Shown: positions 11,036 to 21,280 of the stretch, one piece after another
How the letters are laid out: each line of letters begins with the position of its first letter
How positions within the stretch are numbered: the stretch's first letter is position 1
DNA from: Cornus controversa
Taxonomy: Eukaryota > Streptophyta > Magnoliopsida > Cornales > Cornaceae
DNA length: 64,000 nucleotides
Assembly: GCA_026545225.1 (NCBI GenBank)
Contig: CM048848.1
Coordinates: 45,944,806-46,008,805 of the forward strand
Reading direction: 5' to 3'
Notes under the pieces: model-generated
What the model saw: only the letters and a program-made list of their open reading frames with translations
What the model was told of the DNA's origin: nothing
Database searches by the model: none
Translations under genes and position numbers: made by a program

Positions 11036-11152
11036 CTCGATCAATCGAGATTGGATCTCGATTGATCGAGATTTCGATCAATCGAAATGAGATCTCGATC
11101 AATCGAGATCTCGATTGATCGAGATCAACATCTCGATTAATCGAGATGCCTT
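11036..11152. repeat. Cluster of ATCTCGATNNATCGAGAT palindromes
   Basis: The palindrome ATCTCGATTGATCGAGAT and close variants recur about six times in some 115 bases, within the lone LTR. Every unit is its own reverse complement, so either strand can form a series of hairpins. Confidence 0.9.
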
Positions 11153-11606
11153 GGCTGCAATTTCTAACTTTTCTCTTCAGCTGCAACAAGCCTCAAACTT
11201 TGCTCCTTTCACTACAAGACCTGCAATACATCAAAAACACAAAAATATCGTAAACATATCTCGGTAAACGTAGAAACGAAATTACATATGTAATAAAGAG
11301 GGTTCAAATGCATAGAATTGAACACTTATCAATGAACACATCAACTTTAATTACAAAATTAAATTTAAAATACAATAAATAAGTATAATAAATAAGGTTT
11401 AAAATGCAATAAATAAGTATAATAAATGAGATTAACCTCATTTATTATACTTATTTATTACACTTTAAAACTGATGTGTTCATTTTTTATTGGAATACAT
11501 CAGCGGTCAAGAGGGCTCACCTACACACTGGTGAGTAGGTAAGTATTGTCCTTTTGGAAATGATGATGAATAGTGTGTACATATTTTATATATATATATA
11601 TAACAT

Positions 11607-11908
11607 GAGAAGTGCTAGGGACAATCGCTTAAGTCGCTCCACTGATTAGTGTAAACCAATCACAAAAATTAAATGATTTCTTATAATAAATGTCCCACTT
11701 TTTCATCAATCAAGATGCCCTCCTAACTTTAAGGTATTTACATTGGTGCTATTAACAAACAAATAAAACTATAAATATAAACTAGTTCTTCAATTATAAA
11801 AGAAAAATGTGTTCTTTAATTCAATTAACCATAATTATAAAATTTTAAAAATTATATAAGAAATTATTATAATAAGTACATAGATTATTAAAAATATTTA
11901 AAAGCATG

Positions 11909-11947
<39 letters not shown>

Positions 11948-12149
11948 AAAAATATTTTAATATTTTATGTCTATAGTTTTATTTATTTTATGATGGCACC
12001 AATTTACCTTAATGTTAGAAAGGCATATTTATTGATGAAAAAGTATGGCATTTATTACATAAAAACATTTAATTTTTGTGATTGATTTCCACCAATCAGG
12101 AGCTACTGTGGAAGGGCAATCACTTAAACAACTATCCCTAACACTCCTC
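11607..12149. mobile_element. Mutator-like non-autonomous TIR element
   Basis: Exact 9-bp flanking duplication ATATAACAT at 11598-11606 and 12150-12158. The left terminus GAGAAGTGCTAGGGACAAT pairs with the reverse complement of the right terminus, GAGGAGTGTTAGGGATAGTT. Homology of the arms extends roughly 150 bases. The interior is AT-rich with a (TA)n run at 11912-11943 and no coding region. A 9-bp duplication favours the Mutator superfamily; the duplication is itself AT-rich. Confidence 0.75.
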
Positions 12150-12158
12150 ATATAACAT

Positions 12159-13130
12159 ATATAAAGATATATGTATGTAATACATATTGAATATATATAT
12201 TATATGAATATATATAATATATCAATACCACTCAATATAGGAAAAATACTAAAAACTCCAAAAATTTAAAAATAAATAAAAACTACGTTATTAATTAAAA
12301 TAAAATAAAAAGAGGACTAGCAAATATAATTTCATAGACAAAATGTACATAGTATATTTTTAACTCATTTAATTTGTTTATTGGAATGATCACATATTCA
12401 AAGGAAGCTCCAAATGAGTAATATTTGTATCTGTATGTACCAAAAAGGGTTGTATGAGCCAATGATCCTATCAGACGGTCCTATCCTACAGTGTTGTTGA
12501 CATCTCCATTTAGTGAAACCATGTGATATGAATTGACTAGTTTTAAATTGACATGTCGGTAGTTGCTATTAAATTTTTAAGTCATTTTAATAGTTGCACA
12601 CCGGTGGATAAATTTAGCATATTTGGGAATGTAAGTTAGTTTTTTTTATAAACGTTTATAGATTCCATTTAGACTTATCATTTTCTATGTCTGGTTTTCA
12701 AACTTTTTCATTTTGCATATTTTTTAGGTGAATCATGTGTCGAGTGCGCTGTAAGCTTGTTATTTATTATCATTATTTTTTAACATCTATAATTTACTTA
12801 CCTTATTTTAGGATTGCACTGACTATGAGCTTATTAATTGAGAAAGTAATGAGGTAATTCAATTTCGTGTTTACTCTAAATTATTATATTTACCTAATAT
12901 TAAAAATAAAGTATAATTTGTTTATATATTTTGTAGATTGTTGTGCATAGTTATTTTCTGAGGGCAAAATACATTCATGTTGACCCAATGATATTTTCTC
13001 AATAGTGAAGAAAATTTATGCTTCATTTGTAACCAGGACTTAATGCAAATGGTGTTTTGTAAACATTTCTTTATTAGCACGTGGATTATATAAAATCAAC
13101 TTCTATTTCAATCCAACAATTTTTTTATAG
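12159..13130. other. AT-rich sequence with exon-like pieces
   Basis: Mostly featureless. Between 12728 and 13005 three short stretches are bounded by AG and GT-like dinucleotides and read as DCTDYELIN and VVHSYFLRAKYIHVDP in plausible frames. I could not assign a family. They lie just upstream of a Helitron-like 3' end and may be a captured gene fragment. Confidence 0.3.
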
Positions 13131-13155
13131 TGCCGTAGGCATGGGTAATACGCTA

Positions 13156-13156
<1 letters not shown>
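13131..13156 (+). mobile_element. Helitron-like 3' terminus
   Basis: TAGTGCCGTAGGCATGGGTA continues into ATACGCTAG followed by T. The short GCC/GGC hairpin and the CTAG|T end agree with Helitron 3' ends, and the sequence is a copy of 7947-7974. The 5' limit of the element to its left was not found. Confidence 0.4.

Positions 13157-13196
<40 letters not shown>
13157..13196. repeat. (GT)n(TA)n microsatellite
   Basis: A GT run followed by a TA run immediately after the Helitron-like terminus. Confidence 0.95.
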
Positions 13197-14136
13197 GTTG
13201 TTACGTGGAAGAGGAGTTTGGGGATGCAATTAACCTTCTCCAAGGGTATTTCCTTTACAAGAAGATATTAGGTGAGTCTAGCATATCAAGTCATTGGTAT
13301 GACCACTCAATCAAAATGCAGCATTTCAGTTTGTTGAGTATAGTCAAGAACAGTTTTTATATGCAAGTGGGACCAATTTCATTGAATGGTACATTTTGAT
13401 TGAGCAAGCATACTAACAACGTGGTATGCCTAGCTTATCCAATATAGGTTCGAGTTCTAGTAGAGGTAAATGGGTGTATGACTTTTTAGTCAAGAAAAAA
13501 ATAAAAATAAAAATAATTGGCACAATACAAGCTTAAGGTCCAGAAAAAAATAAATGAATGATGGAGATGAAACTTTGTATCCATCTGTTTCAAACTCCAT
13601 TACCGTTAGAGGGTCACTGACTAAATGTTTTCCCACCCTCTTTGTCATGTATAGAGTATGGCCACAAATGGGCAGTGCCGATTTGATGACTTGTAATGAT
13701 TGTCGGCAATAATAGAAAAGGTTTACATATTGATTCAGTTATAGTGCTTCCTAATGCTTATGCTTCTCTCCAAGAAACCTAATGGTTCTCTCTCTCTGTC
13801 TCTATATATATATATATATACATATGTATATTTTCTATAACATTTACATCTTCACAGGTACAAGCTTCAGTAATTTCTCTAGAAAAAAAAGAAGGGTAAG
13901 CTGTAAATTTCTCACAATTAGGATCGGAGCAACTTGTAAATTTAAATATGAGAATCTATTCATCCATCCGTGAAAGATTGATGTCTTTTTCCTTGAAGGA
14001 TAGTTCTGGAGCTAGATATGCTCGCCATTGTTGGGACTTGCCGTCTTCCATTATTAGGCCTCCACCGCGTCCGGCCAATCCTCCTTCTCCTCCTCCTCTG
14101 TGAGGATTGAGAGAATTCACTCATGTGGCAACTGAT
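13197..14136. other. Intergenic sequence, possible SINE relic
   Basis: At about 13395-13520 there is a B-box-like GGTTCGAGTTC, 30-60 bases after a weak A-box-like phrase, with an A-rich tail at 13493-13520. This is the layout of a tRNA-derived SINE, but the match is weak. A (TA)n run lies at 13803-13820. The rest shows no coding or repeat signal. Confidence 0.3.
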
Positions 14137-14145
14137 TTCAGATTA

Positions 14146-14933
14146 GGGTAAATTGCAAAAAAATCCTTAAACTATGTTCAAATTTGCAAACAACCTCCAT
14201 AAACTATATTTTGTACACAAAACTCCTTGAACTATCACATTTTGTTGTAAAAAAAAATCTCATGTCTAGTTATTTTTTATTAAATGACCATAATGCCATT
14301 TCTTATTGAATTACATTTAACCTATTTTTCTTATTAAAATAAATTATAAAAAAATCATACTATTTTTTATGACATATTCTCCATCAAATTTGTATAAATT
14401 TACCTTTAGTTCTTTAAATTAATTTTTTTAATAAAAATCTTAAGTAAATTTTTTTAAAACAATTTAAGTAATTTCTTAATTTTTCATAAATATACTGCAT
14501 GAAAAATAAGGTACTTTTTTATTTAAGTAATTTCTTAATTTTTCATGAATATATTGTCTCTAAAAAGGTATTTTTTACTGTAAAAAAGTTTAAACTGGGT
14601 ATAATAAGTTTTATTATAAATAGTAAATTTTTAATAATAATTTAATGATTTTAGAAAATGACTAAATTTGGTGGTAATTACAACTTTGTGTGTTGCTTTA
14701 TGGTTATGATAAATCAATACTAATAATAAAATTAAGGTAAATGGTATAATTAAAATTTATATAAAGATAAAAAATAATAAAGAACAAATTTAATAAGAAT
14801 GGATAAAATTGTCTTTTGTGTTGGTATGTTCTTAATTGTAACAAATCAATAGTTGAGGACGACAATTTGTAGTTCAAGGCTTTATTTGCAAAATGACAAT
14901 AATTGGAGGATTTTTTTTTTTTGCACTTTTCCT
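14146..14933. mobile_element. Mutator-like non-autonomous element
   Basis: Perfect 9-bp target duplication TTCAGATTA at 14137-14145 and 14934-14942. The left end GGGTAAATTGCAAAAAAATC and the reverse complement of the right end, AGGAAAAGTGCAAAAAAAA, form imperfect inverted termini. The following stretches (CCTTAAACTATG / CCTCCAATTATTG) continue the pairing. 788 bp, AT-rich, no coding region. Confidence 0.85.
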
Positions 14934-15154
14934 TTCAGATTATAACCGTTATTTGTATTGCTAGATTGGGCATGTCTTCTTGGGCTTGCTCACTGAGATG
15001 GTTTTGGGTTGGGCCTTTTGTTTGGCCTCATGCTTTTATTTTCTTCGTCGTTTGGGCTCTAATGCTCACCCTATTGCATTTTTTCCAATGTTTTTGGGCC
15101 TCCAATTGGCCATCCCCACAATGTGGGCTCTCTACATTTTAGTATTTTACATAA

Positions 15155-15550
15155 GAGTAATGCTACTACGAGGAGTCTCTCATAACTCTTGTCATGAGAT
15201 CTCCCTCAAAATAAATATTTTTGAACACAAAAAAAAAAAATTGCAAAGAAAATATCATCACGTAGCCAATACTAAAATCATCTCACAAAAAAAAAAAAAG
15301 CTCAAAATATTATAAATTGAATTTATAAGAGACGATCAAAGTTTGATGTAAAGGAAATATGATGTAAAACTTTGACCGTATCTTATAAATTCAATTTATA
15401 ATATTTTGAGTTTTTTTTTTTTAGAATATTTTAGTATTGGTTACGTGATACAATTTTTTTTTTTTTTGTATTTTTTTGTGATCAAAAATATTTGTTTTGA
15501 AGGAGAGCTCATGACAAGAGTTATGAGAGCCCCTCATAATAGCATTACTC
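15155..15550. mobile_element. Foldback MITE, 396 bp
   Basis: Almost the entire element is one inverted repeat: GAGTAATGCTACTACGAGGA at the left and, reverse-complemented, GAGTAATGCTATTATGAGGG at the right. Arms of about 185 bp meet at a short loop near 15335-15355. Long A and T runs face each other within the arms. Reading frames across it are by-products of the low-complexity arms. Confidence 0.85.
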
Positions 15551-16910
15551 CATACATACATTGCTTCAATTTCCTCAAAAAAAAAAAAAAACATTAGGAT
15601 TGTTACTATATTTTTTTTAAACATCAGTTGAGGTCTGGGTAAAGAGCTTACAAATTTGAGAAAAACAAGATATAATTTACGATAAAACAAGATACAATTT
15701 TAAGTAAAATAATTTTTATGTAATATGTGGTGTATTTTTTTTCATCACATTTCTAAATATGTTGTCCCATGTGCATTTAAAGCTTAAACTAGTAATTGTA
15801 AAGGGAGATGAATCGGCTTAACCCACGCTAGCATGTTTTGTGAGCTTGTTTTTCAGTAAATAAAATTGAAGGGTCAATGTATATGTTATGTTTACTCATG
15901 TCTTGTTTGGACATTTATTGAGGTTTTGTAATTTAAATATGAGATAAACAACATTGTTATCATGAATATATGTAATTTGTTTTCTCGGATATTATTATAA
16001 TGAAACTCTTTATCTTTGGATTTTATTGATGTTTATATATAAATGATAGATACGTTCTATAATGGGCTCGATGTATGTGTTTTGATTATTTTGTGGTTGA
16101 AATGATGAAATTATGAATTGACTCATATTTATGTTTACTATGGTTATTTTGACCTTGTAAAAAATCATTGGGAGCGCATGCATGTTAAGGGTTGAAGATT
16201 GTTTCGAAATAGAAAATTTGAAAATTCATCCGGGAAGAATTACGATTTGTCGTAATTTTCATTATGATTGAAATTATCGCTGAATGAATAGTGAATAGGG
16301 TATTTTGAGATTGGAGCTAAAGTACACATATACTCTAATGAGGGACCCACTTGTATGAGTTAGTATATGTATATACATATACATTGTATGTATGTTTATG
16401 ATTATGCTTCTGCATTTATGAGATTTTGGATTGATTAAAGGTTTGGCTGACAGATCACATTCAATCGTCCTCATTTTTCTCGCTCTTAGTCCGGTGTCAA
16501 AAATCAGAGCATGAAAAAGTCCTTAAGAAATAGCAAGATGAAAGGAATGCCTCAAAGGGACCTATTATAGGGACCCCAATTATGAAATTCACTTGACAAA
16601 GGCTAAAATTAGTCTCGAGGTTAATGCCGCGAAATTATAACTAAGAAACCTTTTTGTATACCAGGCATTAATGATGCCAATAGAAACATTTAGTAGCATT
16701 TAGTAGTCGAGTTCAACGGCTAATAGAGTTTTAGCAAAGGGTGGTAAAATATAAGCTTTTGACATAACAAAAGCGGGTGAAATGTTTGATCATAAGTTGG
16801 TTGATAAGCTGATCGGCCTCTCAAAGGAACAAAAAATTATAGTACATATATATACTATAAGTGTAATATGTATGAGAACGATGGTGAAAACAGAGTTGTA
16901 ATATATCCAC
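15551..16910. other. Unassigned intergenic sequence
   Basis: No coding region or RNA gene recognised. Base composition is more even at 16480-16780 and may be retroelement remnant, but no LTR boundary, primer site or conserved protein motif is visible. Confidence 0.4.
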
Positions 16911-16914
16911 CAAA

Positions 16915-17000
16915 ATTTTGACTACATGGGCATTTTATTAATTTTCGGTTGACCCAACATTTGTTTGTTAAATCATCTCCTCTTGTTACATGAGGGAGGC
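16915..17000. repeat. Dispersed repeat, copy 1
   Basis: About 80 bases including ACATGGGCATTTTATTAATT, TTGACCCAACAT and CTCCTCTTGTTAC are repeated in the same orientation at 24433-24513 with few differences. Confidence 0.8.
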
Positions 17001-17039
17001 TTTTGGGGGTTGCACCCCCACCTGGTATCATCTTCTTCC

Positions 17040-17360
17040 TCACTCACCGTAACTGTTCGTCCTGCTTTTTAGCCATCAAAATCGACCACTCAAAGCCACT
17101 AAATCCACCAATGGGTAAACCCACATTACCATGGACCATCAACTCGAACAATAGAATCACGAAAAAAAAAAATCACCACCAACAACCATCATGAAAACAC
17201 GATCAACAACATTATTGCCCATGTCGGCGCTACCGTTGCTACACTATAGTGATAGGTCCTCGTGGCCACTGGCTTGGTCAATTCCCCACGACTCATTTTC
17301 TCACTCGTCATGGTCCATGTTCTCTGTTGTATCTCGATCCATGCATCCAATGAACAATGA
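17040..17360. repeat. CCACC/CATC-rich tract
   Basis: Composition resembles 6440-6860 and 8885-9095 (ACCACC, CACCAAC, CCATCA), with no open frame. It lies just left of a sequence that resembles the 5' part of the Helitron-like segment and may belong to the same family. Confidence 0.4.
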
Positions 17361-17518
17361 TCCATCTTAGTGTCCTACTGAAACAACGTTAAAAATCAAA
17401 TCTCTTTCCAAACACGGTATTGTCCCTAGTTTAATGGAATTGCTCTATTCTTTTTAGACACCATGTGTCGTTGGGTGATGTAGCTTCAAACAGGTGTGTT
17501 GTTGCTTAGTTTGAATCA

Positions 17519-17700
17519 TCTATATTATATATATATATATATATTAAAAACGGTCAAAATAGTTAAAAAATCAATCATTTGGATCAAAATATCTTTGTCT
17601 ATCTATGGTTCAAAATAATCTTATATAAAAATCGTGATTAAAAATACATAATACACTAGCATATACATATATAACATGCCACGTGATCTCTCTCTCTCTC
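17519..17700 (+). mobile_element. Helitron-like 5' region (fragment)
   Basis: TCTATATTATATATA begins a stretch with GTTAAAAAATCAATC, GGATCAAAATATCTTTG and TCTATGGTTCAAAA, closely resembling 5670-5720 in the Helitron-like segment. No 3' end is found before the Copia sequence that starts near 17757. The boundaries are uncertain. Confidence 0.35.
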
Positions 17701-17707
17701 TCTCTCA
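17685..17707. repeat. (TC)n microsatellite
   Basis: About eleven TC units. Confidence 0.9.
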
Positions 17708-17756
17708 AGACTTTGAAGTCTTTGAGATTTTTAAAGCCAATTTTTTTTTTTTTTTC

Positions 17757-18390
17757 TGAAGTTTTGGATATTTCATCTCAAAAGTTTGAATTGATCTAAC
17801 TAATTATGTGACCTCCATTGAATCAACATCTTTACTCTCATCTAAGGCTTTCAACTTAACTTGGAACCTATCAGATAATGACCTCATGATTTTTCTAAAA
17901 ATCTGAAAAGATGAAATTTTCTGAGCAAGGTTAGCACTACTTTGAACAATATCATTAAGCCTAGAATAAAAATCAGAAAATATTTCATCTTCATCTATTC
18001 TAATTGTTTCAAATTTAGTTGTTAGCATTTGTAACTTTGGTTTCCTTATATACCTTGGTGGTACCCTCATGAGTTACCTGTAAAATATCCCATACTTCTT
18101 TCGAAGTGGAACAAGCAAAGATTCTGGTAAATTCAGAAGGAACAACAAAATTAAATATAATATATAAACCCTTATTATTATGATTAGCATTTTCATACTC
18201 AACATTAGACCATGTTGCCTTATCATTCACTATAGTCACAATTGCATCACTAGTACCAATGGTAGTGGTAGGAATTATACAGTCATTCTTAAAAGCCATC
18301 CAAACTTTCCCACCTTGAGATTTTAGAAAAGCTTTCATGCAAGACTTCCAAAAAATATAATTTGAACCATCAAACAAATAAATTTGCTAA
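17757..18390 (-). pseudogene. Copia gag (UBN2-type) remnant
   Basis: The N-terminal half (18377-18015) reads MFDGSNYIFWKSCMKAFLKS, followed by WDILQVTHEGTTK. After a small insertion near 18050 shifts the frame, the rest (from about 18070) reads KLQMLTTKFETIRIDEDEIF and IMRSLSDRFQVK. These are hallmarks of the UBN2-type gag of plant Copia elements. A stop ends the frame at 17804, but similarity to the plus-strand copy continues to about 17757, where a long T run marks truncation. It belongs to the same family as the element at 31051-42000. Confidence 0.85.
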
Positions 18391-18503
18391 ACTGATCCAC
18401 CCTCTTTCATATTAGATCGATTTCATGATGATTTTTTAAAACAAAAATAAAATTTGATTTAAAAAATATTTCGTAAGGAACTACTCACAAATTAGAGAAT
18501 AAT

Positions 18504-18515
18504 GCTCTGATACCA
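18504..18515 (-). other. tRNA-iMet primer-binding site
   Basis: TGGTATCAGAGC on the minus strand, a few bases from the end of the neighbouring LTR and upstream of gag. This is the standard primer site of plant Copia elements. Confidence 0.85.
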
Positions 18516-18517
18516 AT

Positions 18518-19847
18518 TATGAGTTGTACAGTGCAGAAGTGGCTGGTAAAGTTGGATTAAAAACCTAGAGAGGGTGATTAGGTTTACTTGCTTTTTGTTT
18601 AATTGTTCACATTATCCAATTTTAAGTCCAATTAAAATTTAAGCTATCCCACAAAGCGAGAAAATAAAATAAAATGTAGTAAAGTAAATAATACACCAAA
18701 TATACGAGGAAAACCTAGATCAGGAAAAAACCATGGGTGAGGCTTTGTAGCCCCGAAGAAGTAAATCCACTATCATTAAAGAAAAGTACAATAGACTTTG
18801 TCCGAGACTCAGAATCACTCCACTCTAACAAGAACTTTGATGCGGAACACCTCAGGCTTACTATTACGACTACCTCGTCCAACTGCTATAGATTCCTGGC
18901 TAACGTCAAAATCCTCTCAGACGGGTAACTGGAAGAACATGAACACTCAACAAGTATTTTTTCCTATTTGTAGCTAGATCTTTGTTTCCTTCCTCACCAA
19001 CATACAGTTGTGGAAGAAACCAATCTAGTAACTTGATCACGAAAAAATTTTCAATGCAGTATTCGAACAGTTGATCAGGCAAATAAAGAAACCCTAAATC
19101 ACTCAGTGAATATGTGTGTGCTCTCAAAAATATAAAGAAAGAATTGAAGAAAAAAATCATTTTCTAAAAAAATATCTCAATATTTTCTCTCTCTAGAATA
19201 TGAATTTCTGGTTTGTGGAAAGCATAATGAGAGAGAAATCATATGAGATTTTTATATAAATTATAAACCCCAATTTTTCTTAAAAAACAAGTTGAAAGTT
19301 AATAGAAAACAAATCTCTATATTTTAGGAAAGTTCTGGGTCAAATTCGAGTCAAAACAGTACTCTACAGGACAAAATTTCCCAGAGCAGAAGCATGGACT
19401 GGTCCAGACTTTTGTCTATCCAAAAATAAGATCCCTAGACCTCTTGGACCGGTCCAGGTTTGAGCTGGACTAGTCCACCCTTGAATATTGAAACATTTTG
19501 CTCAAAAGTTCTTCTATTAATCAAAGTTGGAACCTCCCGGTTTGAAATATATGTGTTCTGACCACTTTACCTGGACTACGTGACTCTCAAATATGATCAA
19601 CGATGTCCTCATGTACTCAAAATCATCTCAAAACTTCAATCGATCGAATCCTTGTTTAGACCATTGATGCTTCTTATAAAGATTTACACTTCATCTTTTG
19701 AAGAACATTTGCATGGTTTGTGTAAAACTTCATGCTCACTCTAAGACTTCAATTACATGATCAATGATAAAAATATAACTCTAAGATTACAACTCGATCA
19801 TGTTTGGTTTTGGCACCGAAAATTACCAATTACAAAAATATACATCA
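18518..19847 (-). repeat. Copia-family LTR flanked by internal sequence on both sides
   Basis: On the minus strand it starts TGATGTATATTTTTGTAATT at 19847 and ends near 18518 just before the primer site. It is the counterpart of the LTRs at 31051, 41502 and 21865 (shared ATGATCGAGTTGTAATCTT-like phrase and the GGACTRGTCC palindromes at 19397-19485). It is preceded by gag-end sequence (19848-20765) and followed by gag start, so one LTR serves two partial internal regions. Confidence 0.8.
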
Positions 19848-20765
19848 TAGTGGTAACTTTGAACAAATCCCAAAGGTGGCCTTTTCCTTTTTGTCTTAGA
19901 TTTTCAATAGTTTTTTTTTTTTTGCTGAATAAAGATATAGAATCTTTTTTTTTTAATTTGATCATTTAAGCCTTCAATGCTACACATACAATATACTCTA
20001 GTCAACTTCACATTAGTTTTCAATCAATTCTTTCAGAGTTGGACTAGTGCACAAATTGTATGGATTCAAAAGATTCATTACTAAACAAAAATAAATAAAG
20101 CACATTAGTCATCAATGCTTAGATCATAAACTTATGTACTTCATTGATTGATAAACTAAGTGTCCCAATCATGCATTCACAAATCAAAGTGAATTTAAAA
20201 GAAATATAAATAATTCACATTATTTCATAAAAAAATATGATTTTCACATTTACATGATTATCATATAAAAATAAAATCCTAACCTACACTAAAAGATATG
20301 GTCTAATGGAATCAAGATAAAGAACATAAGCTCAGTCTATGATCATAAAGATCTTAAAGACCTCTGTTAGGGAGTTTTGCACCGGAAGACCTATTAGGAA
20401 TAAGTCTCATAGTATCAACATGCACAAATTTTTTCAAATCTTTCTTTTTCATCCAAATTATTTTACCATGTAACATATCTGAAAAATATCGTGGAGAAAC
20501 AGAAACATTCTTCTTCTTATTTGAATTCTTTTTAGCTTGAGGATTTTTTGGTTTGTTCCAATTATTTGGCTTTCTAGCATGAACCCTATACTTAGCAAAA
20601 GAATTATACATATGAAAATCAAAATTAGAATGTTTTCTCTTCCTATAGAAATAGTGTTGATTATGTTCATTCTTACCACAAAAAGTATAATAAAGCACAT
20701 TGGACACAACATTAACATGGAAAGACTCAACTTAAAGCTTAGGTTTGAGTGTAGACATGATACAT
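19848..20765 (-). pseudogene. Copia gag C-terminal part and 3' non-coding region
   Basis: The frame 20707-20354 corresponds to 38000-38340 of the plus-strand copy (NVLYYTFCGKNEHNQHYF against NVLYCTFCGKHGHSQHYC), so its second zinc knuckle has lost two cysteines. It ends in the stop that closes gag in this family. The non-coding stretch down to 19860 is closely similar to 38340-38880 of the plus-strand copy. It joins the LTR without the 2.6-kb segment and the polypurine tract present in that copy. Confidence 0.8.
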
Positions 20766-20787
20766 GAATTTTGAAAAGGGCAGGATA

Positions 20788-21275
20788 CATAAATTCCGAG
20801 ATCATAATTAAACCCCACGATAATTCACCTTATTAAAGGTCCCTTATTAAAAAGGACGGGATGGATTAATCTCGGGAACAAACAATTAACCACTTGTCAA
20901 ATGACAAGATGTACACCTCGCTAGAGGGCCCTTATTGAAAAATATAGAATGAATGAATTCTGAGATAACTATTAAGCCCCATGAGGGTTCACCACGTCAA
21001 AGGCCCATATCAAAAAGGGTGGGATGTGTGAATCCCAAGATGACTATTAAATCCCACGGGGATTCACCTCATCAGAGGACCCTTATCGAAAAGAATGGGA
21101 AGAATGAATCCCAAGATGAATATCAAACCTCACAAGAGTTCACCTTATTAAAGGGCCCTTATTAAAAAAAGCAGGATGTGTGAATTCTGAGATCATTGTT
21201 AAACTCCAATGGGGTTCCCCTTATTAAAGGGGTATCCACCTGAAATAAAGCCCGAGGTACATATTATTCTCTTAT
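20788..21275. repeat. Minisatellite, about 77 bp x 6
   Basis: A repeated unit of AATCCCAAGATGACTATTAA, CCCCACGGGGATTCACCTTA and TTAAAGGGCCCTTATTAAAA segments recurs at about 76-78 base spacing (unit starts near 20792, 20868, 20955, 21030, 21107, 21184). The second unit is the most degenerate. The frames open across it are by-products of the period. Confidence 0.85.
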
Positions 21276-21280
21276 TAAAG

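Larger units (their letters stand above)
9961..11331 (-). repeat. Lone Gypsy-type LTR (putative)
   Basis: On the minus strand it starts TGATAAGTGTTCAATTCTAT at 11331, and near the other end it carries GTGGGATCGATACC and CTCTTGCGAGTG. This combination is common in plant Gypsy (Tat/Athila-type) LTRs that begin TGATAAG. Length is about 1.37 kb. No internal region adjoins either end, so it is either a solo LTR or a fragment. No exact 5-bp duplication was found. Confidence 0.5.
9826..11551. mobile_element. Inverted-repeat element interrupted by an LTR
   Basis: Left end TACTTACCTACTCACCAGTG (from 9830) is matched inverted by the right end (about 11480-11545). The shared arm extends about 75 bases to a poly-A/ATGAA stretch. 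A second internal foldback lies at 11333-11490, with AATAAGTATAATAAAT repeated in both orientations. The element is split by a TGATAAGTG-type LTR (9961-11331). A target duplication is not clear. Confidence 0.65.

Noticed and set aside
13395-13470. tRNA gene
   Set aside because: Only a B-box-like GGTTCGAGTTC is present; no acceptor stem or anticodon arm can be drawn. At most a SINE relic.
14903-15315. Overlapping tryptophan-rich frames of 79 and 111 codons
   Set aside because: They span the edge of a Mutator-like element and the arm of a foldback MITE; composition and repeats explain them, and no domain is visible.
20788-21275. Possible CRISPR-like or tRNA array because of regular spacing
   Set aside because: The whole 77-bp unit is repeated with no unique spacers, and the context is a plant genome; it is a minisatellite.
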